From NCBI GenBank assembly GCA_903873545.1, contig CAIQPA010000114.1:1-5923 (forward strand): 5,923 bases of DNA. The letters run 5' to 3'. Below, one piece after another: positions 1 through 5,335 of this stretch (position 1 is its first letter; each line of letters starts with the position of its first letter). The position numbers and the translations under genes were made by a program. The notes below the pieces were generated by a model. That model made no database searches. It had not been told where the DNA came from and was given only the letters and a program-made list of their open reading frames with translations. The stretch is from an uncultured delta proteobacterium. Lineage in GTDB: Bacteria; Myxococcota_A; Bradymonadia; REDH01.

Positions 1-959
1 GCCGTCTCGTGGTCGTCCCAGACCGTCATGAAGGCATGGTTGGCGTGGGCGTCGGCCAGGTCTGCGTCGCGACGGTGGTGGGCGTAGCGCCGCCGATAGT
101 CGCTCAGCGTGAGGCACTCGTTCGGTGGGTCGAGCGGCCGCACATTGCCATACTCGCCGTCGGCATACTCATAGATGTAGTCGCCCAGGTGGAGGATGGC
201 GTCGAGGTCGCTCCGGTCGGCCAACTGGCGGTAGCTGTGGTAGTAGCCGTGGGCGTAGCTCGAGCAGGAGACAACGGCAAAACGGAGCATCGAGACATCG
301 CCCTCGGGCGCCGTCCGGAACTGGCCCGTGCGCGAGGTGATGCCGAGCGCCAAGAAGCGGTAGAAGTAGCGCTTGCGCGGCCGGAAGCCTCCAATGTCGA
401 GCTTGACCGTGAAGTCGCGATCAGACGAGGTGGTGAACCGACCGGCCGTGCGGCGACGGGTGAACTCGGCGTCGTCGGCCACCTCGTAGAAGACCTCGAC
501 GGGGGTCGCAGGGTCGGCCGTCGAGAGGCGGGTCCAGAGGATGATGGCCTCGCTGGTCGGGTCGCCGCTCGCGACGCCACACTCAAACAGGGTCGCCGGC
601 CCTGGCTCGCCGGTGTAGTCGTAGCTCTCCAGGCCATCGGGGAGCGGCTCGCCGTCCAGCAGCTCCTCGTCGGTGGGGCCTGGCACGGGCTCCACATCGA
701 CGGGCGGCGTGGTATCTTCGGTGCCGGTGTCGGTGCCGGTGTCTGAGCCCGTATCTGAGCCCGCGTCGCTGTCACCCGTGTCGGTCGTCGCGCCGGAGCC
801 CGAGCCGTCAAAGCCGGTGTCTTCTCCGCTGTCGGCCGAGCCGTCCGAGGTCGAACCGCTGCTGCTGTCGTCGCTGCAGCCCGGCAGGGCCGGCAGTGCA
901 GCAGCGGCAACGAGCAGGGAGAATCGCTTGAAGGCTTCGCGTCTCGTGAAAGGGGCCAT
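1..959 (-). CDS. PhoD-family alkaline phosphatase/phosphodiesterase lipoprotein, N-terminal part (C-terminus beyond the left edge)
   Basis: The frame is open from an ATG at 959 to the window edge (319 full codons), so the 3' end is missing. Residues 1-28 form an export signal: a twin-arginine stretch TRREAFK (5-11), a hydrophobic run, then a lipobox LPGC with Cys28 as likely lipidation site. An Asp/Ser/Thr/Gly-rich linker follows (about 29-86). From about 124 the PhoD N-terminal domain starts with GVASGDP (128-134) and ILWTR (140-144). The catalytic domain shows SCS (Cys232), LHLGDYIYEY (Asp260, Tyr263), TLSDYRRRYA (284-293) and WDDHE (314-318). Cys232, Asp260 and Tyr263 match in order and spacing the iron ligands I recall for Bacillus subtilis PhoD (Cys124, Asp156, Tyr159). 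The family hydrolyses phosphate mono- and diesters with Fe3+/Ca2+, outside the cytoplasm. The start is supported by GGAG 7 nt upstream and by the signal peptide beginning directly after it. It is divergent from the pseudouridine synthase. Family assignment is secure; substrate is unknown. Confidence 0.93.
   Translation of the reverse strand, partial: MAPFTRREAFKRFSLLVAAAALPALPGCSDDSSSGSTSDGSADSGEDTGFDGSGSGATTDTGDSDAGSDTGSDTGTDTGTEDTTPPVDVEPVPGPTDEELLDGEPLPDGLESYDYTGEPGPATLFECGVASGDPTSEAIILWTRLSTADPATPVEVFYEVADDAEFTRRRTAGRFTTSSDRDFTVKLDIGGFRPRKRYFYRFLALGITSRTGQFRTAPEGDVSMLRFAVVSCSSYAHGYYHSYRQLADRSDLDAILHLGDYIYEYADGEYGNVRPLDPPNECLTLSDYRRRYAHHRRDADLADAHANHAFMTVWDDHET
720..767 (-). repeat. Four tandem 12-bp units in the phosphatase linker
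   Basis: Two identical units GGTGCCGGTGTC (720-731 and 732-743, plus-strand reading) are followed by TGAGCCCGTATC (744-755) and TGAGCCCGCGTC (756-767). Read on the minus strand they encode D-A-G-S, D-T-G-S, D-T-G-T, D-T-G-T (residues 65-80), all in frame. This is a small coding minisatellite in the low-complexity linker between the lipidated Cys28 and the PhoD domain, of a kind expected to vary in copy number between strains. A role as a flexible surface spacer is inferred. Confidence 0.85.
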
Positions 960-966
960 CCGGTCG

Positions 967-970
967 CTCC
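967..970 (-). promoter_or_regulatory. Ribosome binding site of the PhoD-like gene
   Basis: On the minus strand GGAG lies 7 nt before the ATG at 959. It supports that start over any upstream in-frame codon. Confidence 0.6.
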
Positions 971-1040
971 AGTGGTGTGTCGTTGGGGGTCGGTGCAGGG
1001 CGCGCCGAACCGCCCCGTAGGTGGCCCATTTTCGTCGCCT

Positions 1041-1059
1041 CGGCAAGGTCGAATTGCCG
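1041..1059. repeat. Inverted repeat in the divergent intergenic region
   Basis: CGGCAA (1041-1046) and TTGCCG (1054-1059) are perfect inverted arms around a 7-nt centre. After one mismatch two more pairs are possible (1038-1039 with 1061-1062). It lies about 80 bp before the PhoD-like start and 75 bp before the pseudouridine synthase start, a location suited to an operator. A hairpin or chance in GC-rich DNA is equally possible, and no regulator can be named. Confidence 0.35.
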
Positions 1060-1082
1060 CGGGTGGCCAACTGTCACACGCC

Positions 1083-1098
1083 GTCGCAACCTCGCGAC
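1083..1098. repeat. Short inverted repeat upstream of the pseudouridine synthase
   Basis: GTCGC (1083-1087) and GCGAC (1094-1098) are perfect inverted 5-bp arms with a 6-nt centre, 35-50 bp before the GTG start at 1133. Arms this short often arise by chance at this base composition. It could be an operator half-site pair or part of a leader hairpin. Confidence 0.2.
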
Positions 1099-1123
1099 AA
1101 ATCGCCTATGCGGTGCGCCAAGT

Positions 1124-1128
1124 GGAGG
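1124..1128 (+). promoter_or_regulatory. Ribosome binding site that fixes the GTG start of the pseudouridine synthase
   Basis: GGAGG at 1124-1128 stands 4 nt before GTG 1133-1135. It is the strongest Shine-Dalgarno match near the gene and decides for this start against the in-frame GTG at 977. Confidence 0.65.
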
Positions 1129-1132
1129 TTGC

Positions 1133-1804
1133 GTGAGCCTGGAACAACGACTCGAAGAGGTGCGCCTGCTCCATCGCAGCGAGACGCTCGCAGCGGTCTT
1201 CAAACCGTCGGGGCTGCTCGTCCACAACAGCGCCTGGGCCGGCCCGCGTGAGCCCAGCCTCGCTGAACGGGTGCGCGCCCTCCTCGACCAGGAGGCCCAC
1301 CCGCTCGGCCGGCTCGACCGGGGCACCAGCGGCGTGGTCTGGTTCGCGCTCTCTCGCGACCACTACGCGGCCCAGCATGAGGCGCTCGCACAGCCCTCTG
1401 CCCTCAAGCGCTACGGCGCGCTCGTGCGCGGGAACCTGCGCGAGGCCCGCCGCGTCGACCACCCCATCAGCGATGGCGAGGGTGGCCGCGTCGAGGCCTG
1501 CAGCCGCATCGCCCCGCTCTGGCAGGCGCGGCGCGAACGGGCCAGCTTCGTCGAGGTTGTGCTCGAGAGCGGCCGTCGCCACCAGGTGCGCCTCCACCTC
1601 AAGCACCTGAGCCACCCCGTTATCGGCGACGCCAACTACGGCAAGGGGCCCATCAACCGCCACTTCGCCGAGAGCTACGGCCTGTCGCGACTCGCGCTCC
1701 ACTGCTTCGAGGTCGCCTTCGACGACCCCGTCAGCGGCGAGCGGATGCAGGCCGAGGCAACGCTCCCGCCCGACCTCGAGCAGCCCTTCGCGCTCTTGCG
1801 CTGA
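1133..1804 (+). CDS. RluA-family pseudouridine synthase, TruC-like (probable tRNA U65 synthase)
   Basis: 223 residues, cytoplasmic RNA-modification enzyme converting a uridine to pseudouridine. Family motifs appear in order: FKPSGLLVH (23-31), GRLDRGTSGVV (59-69) with catalytic Asp62, KRYGALVRG (92-100), then SGRRHQVRLHLKHL (146-159) and HPVIGDANYG (161-170). The C-terminal part (NR at 175-176, then YGLSRLALH at 182-190) resembles the TruC subgroup, which acts on U65 of tRNA. At 223 aa it is shorter than E. coli TruC (about 260 by memory), mainly in the middle. Oddity: the usual His of HRLD is Gly59. The in-frame GTG at 977 would add 52 residues unlike any family sequence and without a ribosome site, so GTG 1133 was chosen. 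It is divergent from the PhoD-like gene and convergent, with no gap, with the peptidase. Family membership is clear; the exact RNA target is inferred. Confidence 0.92.
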   Translation: MSLEQRLEEVRLLHRSETLAAVFKPSGLLVHNSAWAGPREPSLAERVRALLDQEAHPLGRLDRGTSGVVWFALSRDHYAAQHEALAQPSALKRYGALVRGNLREARRVDHPISDGEGGRVEACSRIAPLWQARRERASFVEVVLESGRRHQVRLHLKHLSHPVIGDANYGKGPINRHFAESYGLSRLALHCFEVAFDDPVSGERMQAEATLPPDLEQPFALLR

Positions 1805-3955
1805 CTACTTCGCGAAGCTCGGCGTGATCGCCAGCTCGCGCAGCAGGTTGCCCGCGCCCATCACCCGGTCGAGGTACCAGCCGACGTAGCGGATATCGAC
1901 ATGGAGCGACCGGGTGTTGGCGGTGTCGAAGAGCCAGTCGGCCGCCATCGACTCGTAGTTCCCGTCGAAGAGCAGCCCCACCAGCTCTCCCCGCCCGTTC
2001 AGCGTCGCCGAACCCGAGTTTCCGCCCGTGGTGTCGAGCGTGGAGAGGAAGTTGACCGGCACGGTGCCCAGCTCGGGCGCCCGGTAGCCGCCCTGGTCGC
2101 CCGAGGCGATGGCGTCGAGCAGCGGCTTGGGCGCATCGAAGGGGTCTTCGCCCGTGTGCTTGGCGGTGATGCCGGCGAGCGTGGTGAAGGGCTTGTAGAA
2201 GGAGCCGTCCGGGCCGTCGTAGCCACGGACCGTGCCATAGGTGATGCGGAGGGTGCTGTTGGCGTCGGCGTAGGTGTTGTTGCCCTGCGCCTTGAGCAGC
2301 GCGGCCACAAAGGCGGGGCGCAGGCGGGCGTCGGCTCCGGACTCACGCTCGCCGTCGTCGCGGAGCTTCCGCAGCAGCGGGTAGAGGTCGACGATGAGCT
2401 TGAGCGCAGGGTCGCTGCTCGCCTCGAAGTCGGCCCGCTTGGTCTCGAGCAGACGCATCTTGGCGTCGAGCGGCAGGAGCGAGGTCTTGGCGTACAGCTC
2501 GTCGACCGCCTTGGCGATCGCCCCGGGCGTGGTGCCGTAGGGCTTCAGGAAGCGGTCGATCGCCTCGATGCGGGCATTTGCCGGCAGCGCGGCGGCCCGG
2601 TTGAGGAACCAGACAAAGAGCCGCTTGTCGGCCTCCAGCACGAACTCAGCGTCGCCACGCTCCACCCGGTCGGAGAGCCGTTTCCAGTCGCGCTCCTGGT
2701 AGCCCTGATCCCGCTCGAGATCGGACTGCTTCTCCTTCTCGCGCGCAAGCCAGTAGCCGAGCCGCGCGTTGCCGAGCAGGTCGACGGTCCACATCATCCA
2801 GCCGAGCAGTGCGTCGCGCTCGTAGCCCTCCTGCCTGCGCAGGATCTCGGCCTTGAGCTCATTGCTCCCCTTGAAGTCACCGAGCGCGGCATCGCGTGCG
2901 GTGACGCGGGCGACGACGTTGCTCGACCGGAAGCCGTCGAGCATGCCGCGGTTGTTCTTCTCATAGTTTGCGAGGCCGAAGCGGCTCGGCCGGAGCCGGG
3001 CCCGGTTGCTCTCCGACAACTCGCTCACCTCGTCGAGGATCTTGATGAGCTGCTGCATCGTCTCGATCTGCCACGGATACTCCACCTTCTCGGCGAAGCT
3101 GAACTCCTCGGCCGTCACGAGCCGCGAGGTCTCACCGGGGTAGCCGGCCACCATCACAAAGTCGCCCTGCTCGAGCGGCTCCTTGGCAACCTTCAGGAAG
3201 GCGGGCGGCTGGAAGGGGACATGCTTTTCGTCGAAGTCAGACGAGGTGCCGTCCGGCCCCACGTAGGCGCGGAAGAAGGCGAAGTCGCCGCAGTGGCGCG
3301 GCCACATCCAGTTGTCCACGTCGCCGCCGTAGAAGCCCACCATCTCGGGCGGCGCGGCGACCAGGCGCACATCGCGGAGCTCGCGCGCCTTGATGAGCCG
3401 GTACTGGTTGCCGCCCATCTCCGAGACCAGGCTGCAGCGCATCCCCGGCGTCGCCTCGCACTCCTTCACGATCTCTTTCTCGCGGAGGTCGAGCGCCTTG
3501 AAGCGGGCCGCGTCGCTCTTGGCGGAGCGGATGGCCTGCTGCATGTCTGCGGTCACATCGACTGTCTCGGTGGTGATGAGCAGGTTGGTGCCGGGGCCAG
3601 CCCAGAGCTCTTCGGCGCGGGAGCCCGCGAGGAAGCCATTGCGGAGCCGGTCGTTGGCGTCGTTGGTGACATACTGCAGCGCGCTCTCTGCGCAGTGGTG
3701 GTTGGTGATGATGAGGCCATCCGCCGAGACAAACGAGGCGCTGCAGCCGCCAAGGTTGACGATGGCGTTGAGCGGCGCCTTGGCGAGGTCGGCCAGCTGC
3801 TCCGCAGGGAGCTCGAGGCCGAGCGACTTCATCTGCTCGGCACGGGCGGCGAGCTGTGTGGGGAGCCACATGCCCTCCTCCGCGGCGGCAGGCAGCGCGT
3901 GGAGGCAGAGCGCAAGAAGCGAGCCGAGCGCGAGCGCGGAGCGGAGGGTTTTCAT
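1805..3955 (-). CDS. S46-family serine dipeptidyl-peptidase, DPP7-like (exported)
   Basis: 716 residues, a typical length for S46 (about 700-720). Residues 1-25 are a Sec signal peptide (MKTLR, hydrophobic core, LPAAA before EEGMW). The chymotrypsin-like double barrel is split by a long helical region (about 250-560), as known for S46. Catalytic residues are visible: TNHHC (84-88; His87, next to Cys88), WMWPRHCGDF (216-225; Asp224) and GGNSGS (644-649; Ser647). Asn215-Trp216 match residues that bind the substrate N-terminus in the family. Cys71/Cys88 and Cys166/Cys174 are likely disulfides. FDGNYE places Gly665 18 residues after the Ser, where DPP11 has Arg673 (acidic P1) and DPP7 has Gly (hydrophobic P1). 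The enzyme should release dipeptides from peptide N-termini in the periplasm or outside. The start is chosen for the signal peptide; the ribosome site is weak. It is last in a minus-strand operon, 29 bp after the crotonase gene. Confidence 0.95.
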   Translation of the reverse strand: MKTLRSALALGSLLALCLHALPAAAEEGMWLPTQLAARAEQMKSLGLELPAEQLADLAKAPLNAIVNLGGCSASFVSADGLIITNHHCAESALQYVTNDANDRLRNGFLAGSRAEELWAGPGTNLLITTETVDVTADMQQAIRSAKSDAARFKALDLREKEIVKECEATPGMRCSLVSEMGGNQYRLIKARELRDVRLVAAPPEMVGFYGGDVDNWMWPRHCGDFAFFRAYVGPDGTSSDFDEKHVPFQPPAFLKVAKEPLEQGDFVMVAGYPGETSRLVTAEEFSFAEKVEYPWQIETMQQLIKILDEVSELSESNRARLRPSRFGLANYEKNNRGMLDGFRSSNVVARVTARDAALGDFKGSNELKAEILRRQEGYERDALLGWMMWTVDLLGNARLGYWLAREKEKQSDLERDQGYQERDWKRLSDRVERGDAEFVLEADKRLFVWFLNRAAALPANARIEAIDRFLKPYGTTPGAIAKAVDELYAKTSLLPLDAKMRLLETKRADFEASSDPALKLIVDLYPLLRKLRDDGERESGADARLRPAFVAALLKAQGNNTYADANSTLRITYGTVRGYDGPDGSFYKPFTTLAGITAKHTGEDPFDAPKPLLDAIASGDQGGYRAPELGTVPVNFLSTLDTTGGNSGSATLNGRGELVGLLFDGNYESMAADWLFDTANTRSLHVDIRYVGWYLDRVMGAGNLLRELAITPSFAK
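1811..1840 (+). terminator. Possible hairpin terminator after the pseudouridine synthase, inside the peptidase 3' end
   Basis: Starting 7 nt after the TGA at 1802-1804, CGCG-a-AGCT-c-GGCG can pair with CGCCAGCTCGCG across a TGAT loop (1825-1828). This gives 12 base pairs with two single-base bulges (1815 and 1820). No T-run follows, so it is not a classical intrinsic terminator; it could be a U-less terminator or an mRNA 3'-end stabiliser. The same bases encode the last residues of the convergent peptidase, so the structure may be incidental. Confidence 0.3.
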
Positions 3956-3984
3956 GGAGAACTCGAGGGGCTGAGGTGGGGCGA

Positions 3985-4782
3985 CTAGCCCTTGAAGTTG
4001 GGGGCGCGGCCTTCGACCATGGCGCGGACGCCCTCGTCGTGGTCTGGGGTGTTCTGCACGATGCCCTGGTAGGAGGCGGCGAGGTTGAGTGCGCCATCCA
4101 TGGTAAGGTCCCACGACTCGTAGACCGCGCTCTTGGCGAGGCGGACGGCGAGCGGCGCGTTGGAGGCAATCTTCTCCGCGCGGCGGCGGGCATGCTCCAT
4201 GAGCTCGGAGGGGTCGACGATCTCATTGATGAGGCCGATACGCTCGGCCTCGATGGTGTCGATAAGCCGGCCCGTCAGGACCAGGTCGAGGGCGCGGGGG
4301 AAGCCGATGATGCGGGCCAGGAAGTAGGCGCCGCCGTCGCCGGGAATCAGGCCGATCTTGACGAAGGTGGAGCCGAAGCGGGCGCCGTTTGCGGCGATCC
4401 GGATGTCGCACATGCAGGCCAGGTCGAGGCCGGCACCGACGGCCGGGCCGTTGATGGCGGCGATAACCGGCTTCTCGAAGCGGGCGAGGCGGCGCGGGAT
4501 ACGCTGGATGCCCCGCTTGTAGCGGCTGCGCAGGCGCACAGGGTCGCCCTCAAACATGCCTTCGTGGTCGAGCATGAGCTTGATGTCGCCGCCGGCAGAG
4601 AAGGCGCCGCCTGCCCCCGTGATGATGAGGCAGCGGACGGAGTCGTCTTCCTCTGCAAGGTCGAGGACGTAGACGATCGAGTCGATCATCTCCTCGCTGT
4701 AGGCGTTGCGTGCGTCGGGCCGGTTGAGGGTGAGCGTCGCGATGCCGTCGGAAACTTCGTAGAGGATGTCTTGGATCTGCAT
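3985..4782 (-). CDS. Crotonase-fold (enoyl-CoA hydratase/isomerase family) protein with atypical active site
   Basis: 265 residues, the usual length of a single crotonase domain. Visible motifs: LNRPDARNAYS (19-29), the first oxyanion-hole segment FSAGGDIK (61-68), INGPAVGAGLDLACMCDIRIA (110-130) with the second oxyanion-hole Gly, and IGLIPGDGGAYFL (143-155). These bind acyl-CoA and stabilise a thioester enolate. In rat mitochondrial hydratase the catalytic Glu144 and Glu164 lie in the segments GCELA and FGQPE; here they are Asp120 (GLDLA) and Phe140 (FGSTF). Asp149 in PGDGG is near, but one position off, the catalytic Asp of PaaG-type isomerases (PDCGG). Hydration of enoyl-CoA is therefore doubtful, and an isomerase, hydrolase or other crotonase reaction is as likely. 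The ATG at 4782 starts the conserved N-terminal strand; upstream in-frame residues do not fit the family. A weak GGAA lies 6 nt upstream. Gaps are 40 bp from the membrane protein gene and 29 bp to the peptidase. Confidence 0.93.
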   Translation of the reverse strand: MQIQDILYEVSDGIATLTLNRPDARNAYSEEMIDSIVYVLDLAEEDDSVRCLIITGAGGAFSAGGDIKLMLDHEGMFEGDPVRLRSRYKRGIQRIPRRLARFEKPVIAAINGPAVGAGLDLACMCDIRIAANGARFGSTFVKIGLIPGDGGAYFLARIIGFPRALDLVLTGRLIDTIEAERIGLINEIVDPSELMEHARRRAEKIASNAPLAVRLAKSAVYESWDLTMDGALNLAASYQGIVQNTPDHDEGVRAMVEGRAPNFKG

Positions 4783-4822
4783 GATGGGTTCCGGATGGAG
4801 GGCGGCCAAGTGGCGCTGGATG

Positions 4823-5314
4823 TTAGAGGTGTGGCCAGAGCTCGAGCAGGAGGCCGCCGACACTGACGGGCAGTCCAGCCTCACGAACCATGGCGAGCCG
4901 CTGCGCCGCATGGCCCTGCGACGGGTCTGCGGCCAGCGTGGTGATGGCCCGATCTGCAAAGAGCGTGACAGCCGCCACCGCGATGGCGAGGAGCCCGTGC
5001 ATCGCGCGCGAGTGGGCCTCGGGGAGGTAGAGCTGCGTCGCCGCCTCGGCTGCAAAGTAGAGCAGCGAACCGGTCACCACGAGGTGGCGGAAGAGGGTCC
5101 GCTGCAGGATGCGGAACTTGCGGAGCGAGGTGCCCAGCGAGAGCGCGTTGCCATGCTCCACCGCTACGATCGCGAGCGCCCACAGGCCCGCACCCCAGAG
5201 GGTGAAGCCGATGATGCGGAGCGATGGAAGGAGGGTGTCCAAAGGTGCGGTGCGCAGGTTGACGAGGTGGCCGCAGGGTAGCCAACATGAGACAGCCGTC
5301 AAACTCCCTCGCAC
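4823..5314 (-). CDS. Small multi-pass inner-membrane protein of unknown function
   Basis: 163 residues; I do not recognise a family. Hydrophobic segments lie at about 32-52 (IIGFTLWGAGLWALAIVAV), 76-97 (HLVVTGSLLYFAAEAA...) and 105-128 (GLLAIAVAAVTLFADRAI), with a shorter weak one at 147-160. A basic loop SLRKFRILQR (63-72) sits between the first two and probably faces the cytoplasm. Coding is supported by GC-rich third positions, placement in a tight same-strand series (21 bp after the GST-like gene, 40 bp before the crotonase), and absence of a better frame. The start is uncertain: GTG at 5314 is the most upstream choice but has no ribosome site before it; TTG at 5302 follows GAGGGAG (minus strand, 5310-5304) too closely. 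The first 20-25 residues may therefore not be translated. It could be a member of an undescribed or DUF membrane family; no function is inferred beyond its neighbours. Confidence 0.72.
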   Translation of the reverse strand: MRGSLTAVSCWLPCGHLVNLRTAPLDTLLPSLRIIGFTLWGAGLWALAIVAVEHGNALSLGTSLRKFRILQRTLFRHLVVTGSLLYFAAEAATQLYLPEAHSRAMHGLLAIAVAAVTLFADRAITTLAADPSQGHAAQRLAMVREAGLPVSVGGLLLELWPHL

Positions 5315-5335
5315 GTCGGCGGCTGCCGCGCCGCG

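Noticed and set aside
104..910. A 268-codon minus-strand frame overlapping the PhoD-like gene.
   Set aside because: It is out of frame with the PhoD motifs and is Ser/Arg/Thr/Pro-rich, as expected of a shifted frame of GC-rich coding DNA. The plus-strand frame at 9-746 was rejected for the same reason.
1084..1112. A possible sigma-70 promoter before the pseudouridine synthase (TCGCAA, 17-bp spacer, TATGCG).
   Set aside because: Only about 3 of 6 bases match at the -35 box and the -10 is poor; not enough to call.
977..1132. An upstream GTG start adding 52 residues to the pseudouridine synthase.
   Set aside because: The added residues do not resemble the family, no ribosome site precedes 977, and GGAGG stands just before GTG 1133.
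1808..1817. Perfect 10-bp palindrome CTTCGCGAAG at the convergent gene ends.
   Set aside because: It has no loop and encodes the last residues of the peptidase; a 10-bp palindrome in GC-rich DNA is unremarkable, and the larger hairpin at 1811-1840 shares its bases.
1901..3988. A 695-codon open frame on the plus strand, fully opposite the S46 peptidase.
   Set aside because: The peptidase has a signal peptide, triad and family motifs across its whole length. The antisense frame is rich in Val/Glu/Leu/Arg, has no recognisable domain, and is the expected shadow of GC-biased codons.
3856..4866. A 336-codon plus-strand open frame opposite the crotonase gene.
   Set aside because: It runs antisense to a clear crotonase, spans two minus-strand genes, and is low-complexity with no motif.
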